Shown here: in pieces, positions 17,689 through 26,227 of the stretch
How positions within the stretch are numbered: position 1 is the stretch's first letter
How the letters are laid out: each line of letters starts with the position of its first letter
Source: an uncultured Lachnospiraceae bacterium
GTDB lineage: Bacteria; Bacillota; Clostridia; Lachnospirales; Lachnospiraceae
NCBI GenBank assembly: GCA_947168905.1
Contig: CAMVNR010000010.1
Location: forward strand, 1-42,183
Length of the DNA: 42,183 nt
Direction: 5' to 3'
Notes under the pieces: model-generated
Database searches by the model: none
Told to the model about the DNA's origin: nothing
The model's input: the letters and a program-made list of their open reading frames with translations, nothing else
Translations under genes and position numbers: made by a program

Positions 17689-18294
17689 ATGCTGTATCTT
17701 CGGCTTTTCTGGGAATTTTTCAAAACCGGCCTTTTCAGTATCGGCGGCGGAATGGCGACGGTGCCCTTCCTGCAGGAAATGGCGGTGAGGACGGGCTGGT
17801 TTACCTCTGCGGAGCTTGCGGATATGATCGCCGTTGCGGAAAGCACGCCCGGACCTTTAGGGGTCAACATGGCGACCTACGTCGGCTATACCACAGGCTA
17901 CAGCCAGCTGGGGATTTTCGGCGGACTTCTCGGCGGGGTGATCGCGACGATCGGACTGATTTTCCCTTCGATTGTGGTCATTCTGATTATCGCTTCGGTG
18001 CTGGCCAAATTCCGCAATAACCGTTTTGTAGACGCCGCATTCTACGGACTTAGGCCCGCATCCCTCGGACTGATTGCCGCCGCGGGACTCTCGATCATCC
18101 TGATTTGCTTCTTCAGAGTGGACGATATCTACCGGCTTTTCAGCGATCTTTCCTTCGCCTGGCGGCTGCTTGTGCTTGCAGCAGTCGTGCTTGCGGGAAC
18201 CCGCTGGATTCCGAAGGTGAAAAAGCTGCATCCGATCTTTTTCATTCTTTTTTCGGCAGCTGTCGGTATTATCTTCCGCCTCGGCGGAGCCTGA
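17689..18294 (+). CDS. Chromate transporter family, half-size subunit 2
   Basis: This 201-residue partner of the preceding subunit starts on the base after its stop codon. It repeats the same fold and motifs: FKTGLFSIGGGMATVPFLQE and ESTPGPLGVNMATYVGY. The two halves are homologous, and such pairs insert with opposite topologies. A GGAGG inside the end of subunit 1 provides the ribosome site. A substrate other than chromate is possible. Confidence 0.92.
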   Translation: MLYLRLFWEFFKTGLFSIGGGMATVPFLQEMAVRTGWFTSAELADMIAVAESTPGPLGVNMATYVGYTTGYSQLGIFGGLLGGVIATIGLIFPSIVVILIIASVLAKFRNNRFVDAAFYGLRPASLGLIAAAGLSIILICFFRVDDIYRLFSDLSFAWRLLVLAAVVLAGTRWIPKVKKLHPIFFILFSAAVGIIFRLGGA

Positions 18295-18380
18295 AGCAGT
18301 TCTTTTAAGCCAAACGATAGGATCCGGCGGGACATACCTTTTGAACCCAATATCATCATATTTATGAGGAGACAAAATCT

Positions 18381-19319
18381 ATGCGCGAGTTGTTCACCAG
18401 TATTACAGAGAATATCAAGAAGGTCATCATCGGCAAGGATGAGACGGTGAAGCTGATTCTGACTTCGCTGATTTCAGGCGGCCATGTCCTGCTGGACGAC
18501 GTGCCGGGCACCGGGAAAACAGTTCTGTCGAAGTCGCTTGCACGCTCGATCGACAGCAGTTTCCAAAGGATTCAGTTTACCCCGGATCTGCTGCCCTCCG
18601 ATGTGACCGGCCTCAATTTCTTCCATCAGAAGGAGAATGAATTCGTTTTCAAAAAAGGCCCGGTTTTCACGAACATCCTGCTGGCGGACGAGATCAACCG
18701 CGCGACGCCCAGAACCCAGTCGGCGCTTCTGGAGTGTATGGAGGAAAAGCAGGTTACGATCGACGGTGAAACGCGGACGCTTCCTCTGCCGTTCTTTGTC
18801 ATCGCGACGGAGAACCCGGTGGAGACGACCGGAACCTTCCCGCTTCCGGAAGCGCAGCTGGACCGCTTATTCATGAAGCTGTCGATGGGCGAGCCGACAC
18901 AGGAAGAGGAAGTGCAGATCCTGAACCGCTTTATGAAAATGGAGCCTTTAAAGGAGCTTTCCCCGGTGGCGCGCGGCGAAGAGATTGTTTCTGCGGGCGC
19001 AGCCTCGAGGGAAGTCTATGTACACCCGCAGCTGGTGGAATATATTGCTTCGATTGCGCAGGAAAGCCGCCAGATCAGCGGCATCATTTCGGGCGTCAGT
19101 CCGAGAGGATCCATCGCGCTCCTGCATGCGGCGCAGAGCTACGCCTATATCGACGGCCGGGATTATGTGGTTCCGGAAGATATTAAAGCCGTGGCGGTTC
19201 CGGTGCTTGCACACCGCCTGGTGCTTTCGCATATCGGCGGACAGCGAAACGCCGACAAAGAAGCGGTCGCAAGGATCCTCGGATCCGTGCCGGTACCGAC
19301 GGAAAAATGGGAAAGATAA
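18381..19319 (+). CDS. MoxR-family AAA+ ATPase
   Basis: This 312-residue ATPase has Walker A DDVPGTGKTVLSKSLA (about residues 36-51), Walker B ILLADEINRATPRTQSALLE, and the sensor region ATENPVETTGTFPLPEAQLD typical of MoxR. It acts as a chaperone-like activator of partner proteins. It is followed at once by a DUF58 gene and a membrane protein, the classic MoxR-DUF58 gene order. A GAGGAG ribosome site precedes the ATG. Confidence 0.95.
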   Translation: MRELFTSITENIKKVIIGKDETVKLILTSLISGGHVLLDDVPGTGKTVLSKSLARSIDSSFQRIQFTPDLLPSDVTGLNFFHQKENEFVFKKGPVFTNILLADEINRATPRTQSALLECMEEKQVTIDGETRTLPLPFFVIATENPVETTGTFPLPEAQLDRLFMKLSMGEPTQEEEVQILNRFMKMEPLKELSPVARGEEIVSAGAASREVYVHPQLVEYIASIAQESRQISGIISGVSPRGSIALLHAAQSYAYIDGRDYVVPEDIKAVAVPVLAHRLVLSHIGGQRNADKEAVARILGSVPVPTEKWER

Positions 19320-19326
19320 AGGCATC

Positions 19327-20454
19327 ATGGTACTTGTAATCGTTATCCTTTCCGTGCTCCTTCTATATGTCCTGCAGCGGATTCTGTACAAGAAATTCTG
19401 GGACAAGGGGCTGGCGATCCGTATCCGTTTCCTCACGCATTCCGCGCATGAGGGCGGATCAGGAACATTGGAGGAGCGACTGGAAAACCGTAATTTCCTG
19501 CCGCTTCCGTTTCTGCATGCCAAATTTGAATGCGGTTCGGGGATTTCTTTCAACAGCTCGGAAAACGTGAGCACGTCCGACCGGAATTACAAGAACGATA
19601 TTTTCTCGGTTCTTTTTTACCAGCGTGTCAGGAGGCGCCTGGATTTTGAGGCGGTCCGGAGAGGCTATTATCCGGTCCGCTCGGCGGATCTGGTGGCGGG
19701 GGACCTGTTTTATTCTGTACATATGGTGAAGTCCTTCCCGCAGGACACGGAATTCTATATCTATCCCCGCCTTCTGGATACCTCCGCCTTCGACCAGCCG
19801 CTGAAAAAGCTCATCGGAGAGATGGCGGCGAGAAATTTCATCCTTCCGGACCCCTTCGAGTTCCGCGGAATCCGGGAATACACCATTTCCGATCCGATGA
19901 ACACGATCAACTGGAAGGCGAGCGCCAAAACAGGGGACCTGATGGTCAACCAGTACAACTCGACGACAACGAGAAGAATCGTGATCTTCCTGAATCTCGA
20001 GGACGAGACCGTCATTCATCACGGCCCGCTTCATGAGGAAAGCATGCGGATCGCGGCGAGCCTGGCGGAGCGGCTTCTCAGGACAGGCTTTCCCGTTACG
20101 CTCGTCACGAACGGGCGGGATGTGGAGACGCATGAGGAATTTCCGCGGATGGATGCAAACGGCGTGACCCAGGCGGAGGAAATCTTCCGTGTGCTTGCGC
20201 GTGTCGATCTGAAGCCTGAAAAAACCGAGTTTGCCGAACTGATCCGCGCAGAAATGAAGCAGCAGGATTTCGAACAGGCAGGATATATTCTGATCTCCCC
20301 GAGCATGAAGAAACCGCTTCAGGAGGCTTTTTCAGAGCTCTCGGGCTTTGCTTCCGCGCTGTATGTAACGCCGCTTTATAACAATATGGATTCGCGGATT
20401 GAGGAGGATGCCCCGTTCTCCTATTTGAGATGGGAGGTGAAGGGCTTTGCGTAG
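19327..20454 (+). CDS. DUF58 domain membrane-anchored protein
   Basis: This 375-residue protein has one N-terminal membrane helix (VLVIVILSVLLLYVLQRIL) and a DUF58 core marked by the MNTINWKASAKTGDLMVNQY segment, followed by a von Willebrand A-like region. ATG 19327 is the first plausible start, seven bases after moxR; the longer open frame inside moxR is in another phase. It overlaps the next gene by eight bases. DUF58 proteins are taken to work with MoxR in assembling surface or metal-dependent proteins; the target is unknown. Confidence 0.9.
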   Translation: MVLVIVILSVLLLYVLQRILYKKFWDKGLAIRIRFLTHSAHEGGSGTLEERLENRNFLPLPFLHAKFECGSGISFNSSENVSTSDRNYKNDIFSVLFYQRVRRRLDFEAVRRGYYPVRSADLVAGDLFYSVHMVKSFPQDTEFYIYPRLLDTSAFDQPLKKLIGEMAARNFILPDPFEFRGIREYTISDPMNTINWKASAKTGDLMVNQYNSTTTRRIVIFLNLEDETVIHHGPLHEESMRIAASLAERLLRTGFPVTLVTNGRDVETHEEFPRMDANGVTQAEEIFRVLARVDLKPEKTEFAELIRAEMKQQDFEQAGYILISPSMKKPLQEAFSELSGFASALYVTPLYNNMDSRIEEDAPFSYLRWEVKGFA

Positions 20455-21676
20455 AAAAGTAATCGCAGTGATCAGACAGCTTCACGGCGCGATGGTCCTG
20501 GTGTCGGTCCTGACGGGCGTTTCCACACTTCTGGCGCTTTTCGGAAAGACGAGAGAGACCTATTTCCTCTATGGACTTCTGATCCTGATTCCGTATGCGG
20601 TCAGCGCCTTTGCGGAGGAAAAAACGAGCGGAATCGGTCTGTTTCTCCTGATTTCCATCGCCTCGACCGTTCCAGCGGTGTTCTTTGCACCGGATCTTCT
20701 TTCCAAAATCGTCTTCCTGCTGCTTTCGGTGATCATTATAATTATCCGTATCGCCGGCAGAGTCAAGGACGGGGATACGATTCTTACGATTCCGACCTTC
20801 GCGACGGAGATTCTGTTTGCGGTATTTTATATCCTCGGAGTTTTTCTCGAAAACAGTCTGATGACCAGGGTCAATTATTATCTGGCGTTTGCGTATGTGA
20901 TTTTTGTCCTGATCTACATGAACTTTTCGAGCCTGGAAGCCTATCTTGCCGTCAACAGGGAAGTCGAGAATATTCCGACGAAGAATATCGGCCGTACCAA
21001 CAACCTGATGCTGTTGGGGTATCTCGGGCTGACGGTGACCGTCATGCTGGTCGTGCCCTTCTTCGGGCTGGATAAAGCTGTCCGGGCAGCCGGCCGCGGG
21101 ATTCTGGCATTCATCCGCTGGCTCTCGTCGCTGAGGGGCGAAGAAGCTCCGATAGAAACCGTGATCGAGGAAGTGCCCCCCCAGGAAAGCATGACGCCGG
21201 AAGGCGGAATGTTCGCCGATACAGTGGAAACGCCGCTGTGGCTGGAAGCGCTGTACCATGCGCTGACTGTGGCGATCGGATTTGTCGTTGCTGCGATCAT
21301 TATCATCGGAATCGTGCTGGCGATTTACCGGCTCGTCAAGGCATTCTACCGGCCGACGAAGGAGAACAGCGACGAAGAGGAATTCATCAGCGACAGCGAT
21401 GACAAGGAATATGTGCCCGGGGCGGGAGGTGTCTTCGGGCGGATTCTCGAGCGCTTCGATCCTTCGCCGAATGCGGTGATCCGCCGGACGTACCGGAAGA
21501 CGATCAGAAAGACAAAGACAGAGGTCGATGCGTCCGATACGCCGCGGGAAATAGAGGATGCTGCCAAGCTGCCGGAGGGGAAGGAGCGCACGGTGCTTCA
21601 TGAGCTCTATGAAAAGGCGCGTTACTCGAAGGACGGCTGCACCCAGGAGGATGTACAGACGCTGAGGAACGCATAG
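20447..21676 (+). CDS. Polytopic membrane protein with DUF4129-like tail
   Basis: This 409-residue protein has about seven hydrophobic segments, then a cytoplasmic tail. The tail (ERTVLHELYEKARYSKDG) resembles the DUF4129 ending found on transglutaminase-like proteins in MoxR operons, but I see no transglutaminase Cys-His-Asp domain, so it may be a reduced form. It starts at TTG 20447 behind GGAGGTGA at 7-base spacing and overlaps the DUF58 gene. It is the third component of the MoxR module. Confidence 0.75.
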   Translation: MRRKVIAVIRQLHGAMVLVSVLTGVSTLLALFGKTRETYFLYGLLILIPYAVSAFAEEKTSGIGLFLLISIASTVPAVFFAPDLLSKIVFLLLSVIIIIIRIAGRVKDGDTILTIPTFATEILFAVFYILGVFLENSLMTRVNYYLAFAYVIFVLIYMNFSSLEAYLAVNREVENIPTKNIGRTNNLMLLGYLGLTVTVMLVVPFFGLDKAVRAAGRGILAFIRWLSSLRGEEAPIETVIEEVPPQESMTPEGGMFADTVETPLWLEALYHALTVAIGFVVAAIIIIGIVLAIYRLVKAFYRPTKENSDEEEFISDSDDKEYVPGAGGVFGRILERFDPSPNAVIRRTYRKTIRKTKTEVDASDTPREIEDAAKLPEGKERTVLHELYEKARYSKDGCTQEDVQTLRNA

Positions 21677-21702
21677 AGCGCCGGGACAGTGATCGAAAAA
21701 TC

Positions 21703-21740
21703 CGGGAAGGAATGCACATTTCGGGAAGGAACGCACATTT
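21703..21740 (+). repeat. Tandem 19-bp duplication of a ribosome-site region
   Basis: CGGGAAGGAATGCACATTT (21703-21721) and CGGGAAGGAACGCACATTT (21722-21740) are adjacent and differ at one base. The second copy provides the ribosome site of the carboxypeptidase. The first contains its own ATG, opening a 17-codon frame that overlaps the real start. Confidence 0.85.
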
Positions 21741-23108
21741 ATGGAAAAAGCGAATGCTTCTTTGAACAGATTTTTTTCAGGACCGCCGAAGGCTATTCGG
21801 CGGTTTCTTCTGACGGCGCTTGCCGTCCTGCTGCTTGCCGTCGGAACCAGGCCGGCCGCAGCGGCGGATAAAGCCGAGATTGACGCAATTATCGCATCCA
21901 TCCCTTCGGACTGGCCGAAAGCCCCTTCGGTATCCGCGAAGACGGCGGTTCTGATGGATGCGGATTCCGGGGAGATCCTGTATGCGAAGGATGCCACGAA
22001 GGCGATGTATCCGGCATCAACGACCAAGCTGATGACGGCGCTTCTCACGCTGGAAAACTGCTCCCTGACCGACATCGTGGACTTTCCCTTTGCCGCAGTG
22101 AATATCCCTGCGGGTTCAAGCCACATCGGCATGCGGCGCGGGGAGCAGATGGTGCTTCGGGAGTGCCTGTACGGACTTCTCTTGCCCTCTGCAAACGAAG
22201 TCGCGAACGCGCTTGCCATTCACATCTCCGAATACATCGACAATTTTGTCGTGCTGATGAATGAGCGCGCGTACCAGCTCGGTGCGGTCAATACCGTATT
22301 TACCAACGCGAACGGTCTGCACGATGACGGGCATTACACCTGCGCCTATGACCTGGCGGTAATAATGCAGGCCTGCGCGCACAATACGGCCTTTGTGGAA
22401 ATCGCCTCGACGCCGTCCTATGTTCATCACGCGGACGCGCTGCTTGACAAGGATATACCGATGACGAATACGGACCTGATGATCCGCTCTTCATCGGAGT
22501 ATTATAATCCGGATGTCGTCTGCGGAAAGACCGGTCATACGGAAATCTCCGGCTATAACCTGGTCAGCTACGCCGAACGCGACGGAATGCATCTGATTTC
22601 GGTCGTGATGGGCTGCGAAAACGGCGCTCAGTACACCTCGACCCAGTCGCTTCTGGACTACGGCTTCAATTACTTCCATCAGGTCCTGCCCGGCGAACTG
22701 GACAGTTCGCTCAATATGAATGCTTCCTTTACGAGTTCGCCGCTGGCGCTTCCGGTGCCGGAGGTTCCGCTCCTGGTGCTGGACGAGGGAGGAACCATTC
22801 TTCTGCCGGAAACAATTACCTTTGACCTGCTGGACAAAAGGGTAGAGGATACCGAAGACGGCAAACTGATCACCTATGTTTACCAGGGCTTCCCGCTGGG
22901 ATCCGTGCGCCTTTCCGGGGAGGACAACGGGCGGAGCAATCCGATTTTTGTTCAAAAGGAAGAGGAAGCGCTTTCGATCAGCAGTGCCGAGCCGATGGCG
23001 GCGATTGACGGCTGGCTGATCGTAAGCCTGGCGGCACTTCTCGTGTTGCTGATTGCATTTATAGTGATGACTGCGCGGATCGTGACGCCGAAAAAGAAGT
23101 ATACCTGA
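21741..23108 (+). CDS. D-alanyl-D-alanine carboxypeptidase (PBP5/DacF type)
   Basis: This 455-residue secreted S11 serine peptidase trims the terminal D-Ala from peptidoglycan stem peptides. It has a hydrophobic signal segment (residues 20-36, ending near PAAAADK), then the active-site triad of motifs: SxxK in YPASTTKLMTALL, SxN in LLPSANEVANAL and KTG in VCGKTGHTEISGY. A C-terminal hydrophobic helix (about residues 425-447) followed by PKKKY anchors it. A 9-bp perfect hairpin lies early in the coding region (21782-21804). It follows the MoxR module closely. Confidence 0.93.
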   Translation: MEKANASLNRFFSGPPKAIRRFLLTALAVLLLAVGTRPAAAADKAEIDAIIASIPSDWPKAPSVSAKTAVLMDADSGEILYAKDATKAMYPASTTKLMTALLTLENCSLTDIVDFPFAAVNIPAGSSHIGMRRGEQMVLRECLYGLLLPSANEVANALAIHISEYIDNFVVLMNERAYQLGAVNTVFTNANGLHDDGHYTCAYDLAVIMQACAHNTAFVEIASTPSYVHHADALLDKDIPMTNTDLMIRSSSEYYNPDVVCGKTGHTEISGYNLVSYAERDGMHLISVVMGCENGAQYTSTQSLLDYGFNYFHQVLPGELDSSLNMNASFTSSPLALPVPEVPLLVLDEGGTILLPETITFDLLDKRVEDTEDGKLITYVYQGFPLGSVRLSGEDNGRSNPIFVQKEEEALSISSAEPMAAIDGWLIVSLAALLVLLIAFIVMTARIVTPKKKYT

Positions 23109-23133
23109 CGTTCACAGAAGATTCACAAAAGAA

Positions 23134-23160
23134 TTAGCACTCACCTCTTGACAGTGCTAA
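23134..23160 (+). promoter_or_regulatory. CIRCE operator (HrcA-binding site)
   Basis: TTAGCACTC, nine bases, then CAGTGCTAA: the CIRCE inverted repeat with one mismatch from the GAGTGCTAA half. It overlaps the -35 of the hsp20 promoter, so HrcA binding would block transcription until heat shock. Confidence 0.93.
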
Positions 23161-23176
23161 CAACGGGTGGTATAAT
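23148..23176 (+). promoter_or_regulatory. Consensus sigma-A promoter of hsp20
   Basis: A perfect TTGACA (23148-23153), 17-bp spacer and perfect TATAAT (23171-23176). The start is predicted near 23183, at the foot of a hairpin. A consensus promoter under CIRCE fits strong induced expression. Confidence 0.93.
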
Positions 23177-23181
23177 GCTCC

Positions 23182-23207
23182 ACGTGATGAGAGAAACAAC
23201 ATCACGT
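23182..23207 (+). other. 5'-terminal mRNA hairpin of hsp20
   Basis: ACGTGATG (23182-23189) pairs with CATCACGT (23200-23207) around a 10-base loop. It lies at the very 5' end of the transcript, where it would protect mRNA from decay. A smaller AGCTC/GAGCT hairpin follows before the ribosome site. Confidence 0.7.
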
Positions 23208-23265
23208 TAAAAAAACGACAGAGCTCATAAAGAGCTGCAAATACAGTTAAAGGAGGATTATAGCC

Positions 23266-23742
23266 ATGTTATTCCCGAGTATTTTTAATGATGATTTATT
23301 TGATGGATTTTTTGGATTCCCCTTCCCGGAAGAGAGACGGATCCCGAAGAACGAACAGCACCCGGCACGTCCGGAACGTAAGTTATACGGCCATCAGGGC
23401 CAGGCACTCATGAAGACCGATGTCCGGGAGACGGACGCAGCCTACATCGTTGAAATGGATCTGCCGGGCTTCAATAAGAACGACGTCCAGGTAACGCTTG
23501 AGAACGGATATCTGACCGTTGCAGCTGAGAAGCACGAAGAGAATGAGGAGAAGAAGGAAGGCAAGTACATCCGCAAGGAGCGTTATGTCGGTAACTGCCA
23601 GCGTTCGTTCTACGTCGGCGAGGATGTGACGGAGGAAGATATCAAGGCAGCCTTCAAGGAAGGCGTGCTGAGCCTTGATATCGCGAAGAAGGTGGAACAG
23701 CCGAAGATCGAAGAGAAGAAGACCATCTCGATCGAGGGTTAA
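23266..23742 (+). CDS. Small heat-shock protein, Hsp20/alpha-crystallin family
   Basis: This 158-residue ATP-independent holdase chaperone begins MLFPSIFNDDLFDGFFGFPF, followed by the alpha-crystallin domain (about residues 45-140) with YIVEMDLPGFNKNDVQV, LTVAAEKHEE and the AFKEGVLSLDI strand. The C-terminal IxI-like KTISIEG is present. AGGAGG precedes ATG. CIRCE, a consensus promoter and a 5' hairpin all indicate heat induction. Confidence 0.95.
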   Translation: MLFPSIFNDDLFDGFFGFPFPEERRIPKNEQHPARPERKLYGHQGQALMKTDVRETDAAYIVEMDLPGFNKNDVQVTLENGYLTVAAEKHEENEEKKEGKYIRKERYVGNCQRSFYVGEDVTEEDIKAAFKEGVLSLDIAKKVEQPKIEEKKTISIEG

Positions 23743-23822
23743 TTCAGGCAGAAAGAGATCCTGCCGGGGAAGAGATAGACGGCGGGATCCGATGAGATAC
23801 GGCAGCCGATGCCGATGATATA

Positions 23823-23861
23823 GGGGCAGAGGAAGTGTAAGCTTCTTCTGCCCCGTTTGTT
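23823..23861 (+). terminator. Terminator of hsp20
   Basis: GGGGCAGA-GGAAG pairs with CTTCTTCTGCCCC around TGTAAG, followed by GTTTGTTG. It lies about 80 bases after the stop. Confidence 0.8.
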
Positions 23862-23888
23862 GTATGCAGCACCGGAAGCGGCAGGAGG

Positions 23889-23956
23889 CCGCCTTCCGGG
23901 ATTGTACGCATTCGTCAAATCTCCTTACGATCAGCGTATGGAGATTTTCCTCATTG
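23889..23956 (-). repeat. Structured intergenic repeat, copy 2
   Basis: This is the minus-strand copy of the element at 9692-9758. The hairpin is at 23917-23947 and the same tail (GAATGCGTACAATCCCGG, AAGGCGG) lies 3' of it. It follows the terminator of the racemase-like gene on the same strand, repeating the gene-hairpin-element order seen at copy 1. Confidence 0.8.
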
Positions 23957-23960
23957 CGGG

Positions 23961-23998
23961 TAAAAATTTAGGCAGCGGCTTTTTAGGGCCGCTGCCTG
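23961..23998 (-). terminator. Terminator of the amino-acid transporter operon
   Basis: On the minus strand AGGCAGCGGC pairs with GCCGCTGCCT around a short loop, followed by AAATTTTTA. It lies about 27 bases past the stop of the racemase-like gene. Confidence 0.85.
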
Positions 23999-24024
23999 GG
24001 AGGAAAAAATAAAGGCATTAAATT

Positions 24025-24780
24025 TCAGAAAGAAACATTTCCGAGAAGCGTCAGCGTTCCGTTTTCAAAGGAAGCGCCGAGAATACCGCCGGGCTCTGTG
24101 AAATGCCTGACGACGGGGCCTTTTTCCCTGGACAGCCAGTACACGGCGGCGCAGGTTCCGCTGGCACAGGAGTGCTCCCAGAAAAGGGTATCTACCGCAC
24201 GGACGTATACAAGCGGCCGGAGGGCCTTTTCTTCTTTGGCCAGCTGTATGATTCCGAGCGCCGGAAGGCCGAGCATCCGGCACCATTTCCGTACGGCGGC
24301 TTCCGCTTTTTCGTCCTCGATGGCTTCCCGGAGAATCAGATGCCCGATGCCGGGAAAAATCACCAGCGGAAGCACCATCGTTTCACCGCAGAAGGGAAGG
24401 GCGACTTTTTCGCAGGCGGTCGGAAGGGGCATGGTAAGGCTCCCGCTGTAGCTTGCGGGGCCGGATTTCCTGAGTGATGCATAGAGCGGCCCGGACAGTC
24501 CGAAGACATGTACGAGGACCGTTCCCTCGGCTTTTTCGTGCTTTAACAGGGCAAGCGCCGCGGCGGAAAGCGAGGCGTTTCCGCAGAATTCTCCGCCGGC
24601 CATATGCAGGCGGACGCTGTTCTCTGAAATCTCTTCAATAAAACCGGCCTGCTCTGCCGTCGGGTCGAGCTTCAGGAGGGAGGAGGCAATTTCAGGATAC
24701 CCGGATACGGGAAAGCGGTCCTCAATCAGCAGTGTGATATTGCCCGAAGGATCGGCCCGGTAAAAATGAACGCCGCTCAT
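24025..24780 (-). CDS. DapF-fold amino-acid racemase/epimerase-like enzyme
   Basis: This 251-residue protein has the two-Cys layout of cofactor-independent DapF-superfamily racemases: Cys66 in AGGEFCGNAS and Cys205 in FWEHSCASGTCA. The 139-residue gap is close to DapF. It lacks the diaminopimelate-specific ERGxGET-ACGTG; if aligned on SGT, a Ser sits where DapF has its second Cys, so Cys205 may take that role. CntK-type histidine racemases belong to this superfamily. Its ATG overlaps the ABC ATPase stop (ATGA), so it is co-translated with an amino-acid importer, suggesting racemisation of the imported amino acid. Specificity is unknown. Confidence 0.8.
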   Translation of the reverse strand: MSGVHFYRADPSGNITLLIEDRFPVSGYPEIASSLLKLDPTAEQAGFIEEISENSVRLHMAGGEFCGNASLSAAALALLKHEKAEGTVLVHVFGLSGPLYASLRKSGPASYSGSLTMPLPTACEKVALPFCGETMVLPLVIFPGIGHLILREAIEDEKAEAAVRKWCRMLGLPALGIIQLAKEEKALRPLVYVRAVDTLFWEHSCASGTCAAVYWLSREKGPVVRHFTEPGGILGASFENGTLTLLGNVSF

Positions 24781-25544
24781 TTCTCGTAATTGGTCAGGAA
24801 CTGGCGCGTCCGTTCCATTTCGGGGTTTTGGAGCACCAGATCCGGAGGACCTTCCTCCACGATAACGCCTCCGTCCATGAAGACGACCCACTCGGAAACG
24901 GCTCTTGCGAAGGCCATTTCATGTGTGACGATCACCATCGTCATTTTTTCATCCGCCAGCTGGCGGATGACCTTCAGCACCTCTCCTGTCAGCTCCGGGT
25001 CGAGCGCGGAGGTCGGCTCGTCAAAATAGAGAATTTCCGGCTCCAGCGCGAGCGCCCGGGCGATCGCGACGCGCTGCTGCTGCCCGCCGGACAGCTGGTA
25101 GGGGTAGGCATTCTCCCGCCCCGAAAGGCCCATTTTCCCGAGAAGAAGCCGGGCCTTTTCTTCCGCCTCGGCCTTTGACACTCCGCGAAGAGTCGGCGGC
25201 TCCGAAATGTTTTTCAGCACCGAATAGTGCGGAAACAGATTGAAATTCTGGAAGACGAGCCCGAAGCGGCTGCGGAAATTCCAGAGCATGTCTTTGTCTG
25301 CGTATCTGCCGCCCTGCATCGCATATTCTCCGTCATAGAGGATATCTCCGCCGTCCGCGGTTTCCAGAAAGGAGGCGCAGCGAAGAAGCGTGGATTTTCC
25401 CGAACCCGAGGGCCCGATGATGGATACGACATTGCCCCGGTTGACAGTGACGGAAATATCGCGCAGTACGGTGCTTCCCGAAAAAGACTTCTCAATATTC
25501 CTTAGTTCCAGAACCGGTGTGCCGGGTCTCGTTTCCTGAGTCAT
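24777..25544 (-). CDS. Polar amino-acid ABC transporter, ATP-binding protein
   Basis: This 255-residue GlnQ/HisP-type ATPase has Walker A GPSGSGKSTLLR, Q-loop FGLVFQNFNLFPH, signature YQLSGGQQQRVAIARALA, Walker B ILYFDEPTSALDPE and the H-loop VTHEM. It energises import together with the permease and binding protein upstream. The stop overlaps the racemase-like gene. The start is 13 bases after the permease stop. Length and motifs are complete. Confidence 0.96.
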   Translation of the reverse strand: MTQETRPGTPVLELRNIEKSFSGSTVLRDISVTVNRGNVVSIIGPSGSGKSTLLRCASFLETADGGDILYDGEYAMQGGRYADKDMLWNFRSRFGLVFQNFNLFPHYSVLKNISEPPTLRGVSKAEAEEKARLLLGKMGLSGRENAYPYQLSGGQQQRVAIARALALEPEILYFDEPTSALDPELTGEVLKVIRQLADEKMTMVIVTHEMAFARAVSEWVVFMDGGVIVEEGPPDLVLQNPEMERTRQFLTNYEK

Positions 25545-25557
25545 CCCTCAGTCCCTC

Positions 25558-26205
25558 CTACCGGTAATAATTCAGCCGTTTTTCCACCCGGCCCATTCCG
25601 AAATCCACAATCGCGTTGAACGCGAAATAGAAAATGCCCGCCACGACAAAGGGCAGGAAGCTCGTCTGCGAGTTCGCGATCTGCTTCCCGATGGTGAACA
25701 TTTCCTGATAGGACACGGTGAAGGCGATGGATGTATCCTTCACGAGCGTTACCACTTCGTTGGTGATGCTCGGCATGATCCTTTTGACGACCTGCGGCAG
25801 AATAATCCGCAGGAAGGTCCTCAGGCGGCTGTACCCGAGAACCTGCGCCGCTTCGTACTGACCCTTCGGAATGGACTCGATGCCTCCGCGGTAGATTTCC
25901 GCAAAATACGCTGCGTAGTTGATGGCAAAGGCAATGACGACCGGAATCAGCTTATTTCTGGATACGCTGAATCCGAAGAGGTAATACGGGCCGTAGGTAA
26001 CTGCGAGAAGCTGAAGCATCAGGGGTGTTCCCCGGAGCACGGAGATGATTCCCCGTGTTACGGTGGAAATAAAGCGGTTTCTGCTCATGCGCATCAGTGC
26101 CACAAGCATCCCCAGCGGCAAAGAAAAGAGAAGCGTTAAGAAGAAGATGGCGCAGGTCTTCGAGAGACCCTCGCTCATCTTCAGCATCATGGAAAAAAAG
26201 GACAT
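25558..26205 (-). CDS. Polar amino-acid ABC transporter, permease
   Basis: This 215-residue HisM/GlnP-type inner-membrane permease has about five helices, with the EAA-type coupling loop near EAAQVLGYSRLRTFLRIILPQ. The N-terminal LPLGMLVALMRMSRN is typical. It is the only permease in the operon, so it probably forms a homodimer. It lies between the binding protein and ATPase genes with short gaps. Confidence 0.95.
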   Translation of the reverse strand: MSFFSMMLKMSEGLSKTCAIFFLTLLFSLPLGMLVALMRMSRNRFISTVTRGIISVLRGTPLMLQLLAVTYGPYYLFGFSVSRNKLIPVVIAFAINYAAYFAEIYRGGIESIPKGQYEAAQVLGYSRLRTFLRIILPQVVKRIMPSITNEVVTLVKDTSIAFTVSYQEMFTIGKQIANSQTSFLPFVVAGIFYFAFNAIVDFGMGRVEKRLNYYR

Positions 26206-26227
26206 AGATACCTCTTTTTGCTGCGGC

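Noticed and set aside
21782-21804. Internal terminator early in the carboxypeptidase gene
   Set aside because: The 9-bp hairpin is perfect but is followed by TTCTTCTG rather than a U-run and lies inside a conserved reading frame.
20105-22219. 704-codon minus-strand open frame
   Set aside because: It spans three plus-strand genes with clear motifs; its composition (Arg/His/Pro-rich) is typical of a shadow frame.
23182-23257. ROSE or fourU RNA thermometer before hsp20
   Set aside because: The ribosome site AGGAGG is not paired with a U-rich or ROSE-like segment in the leader; the hairpins lie upstream of it.
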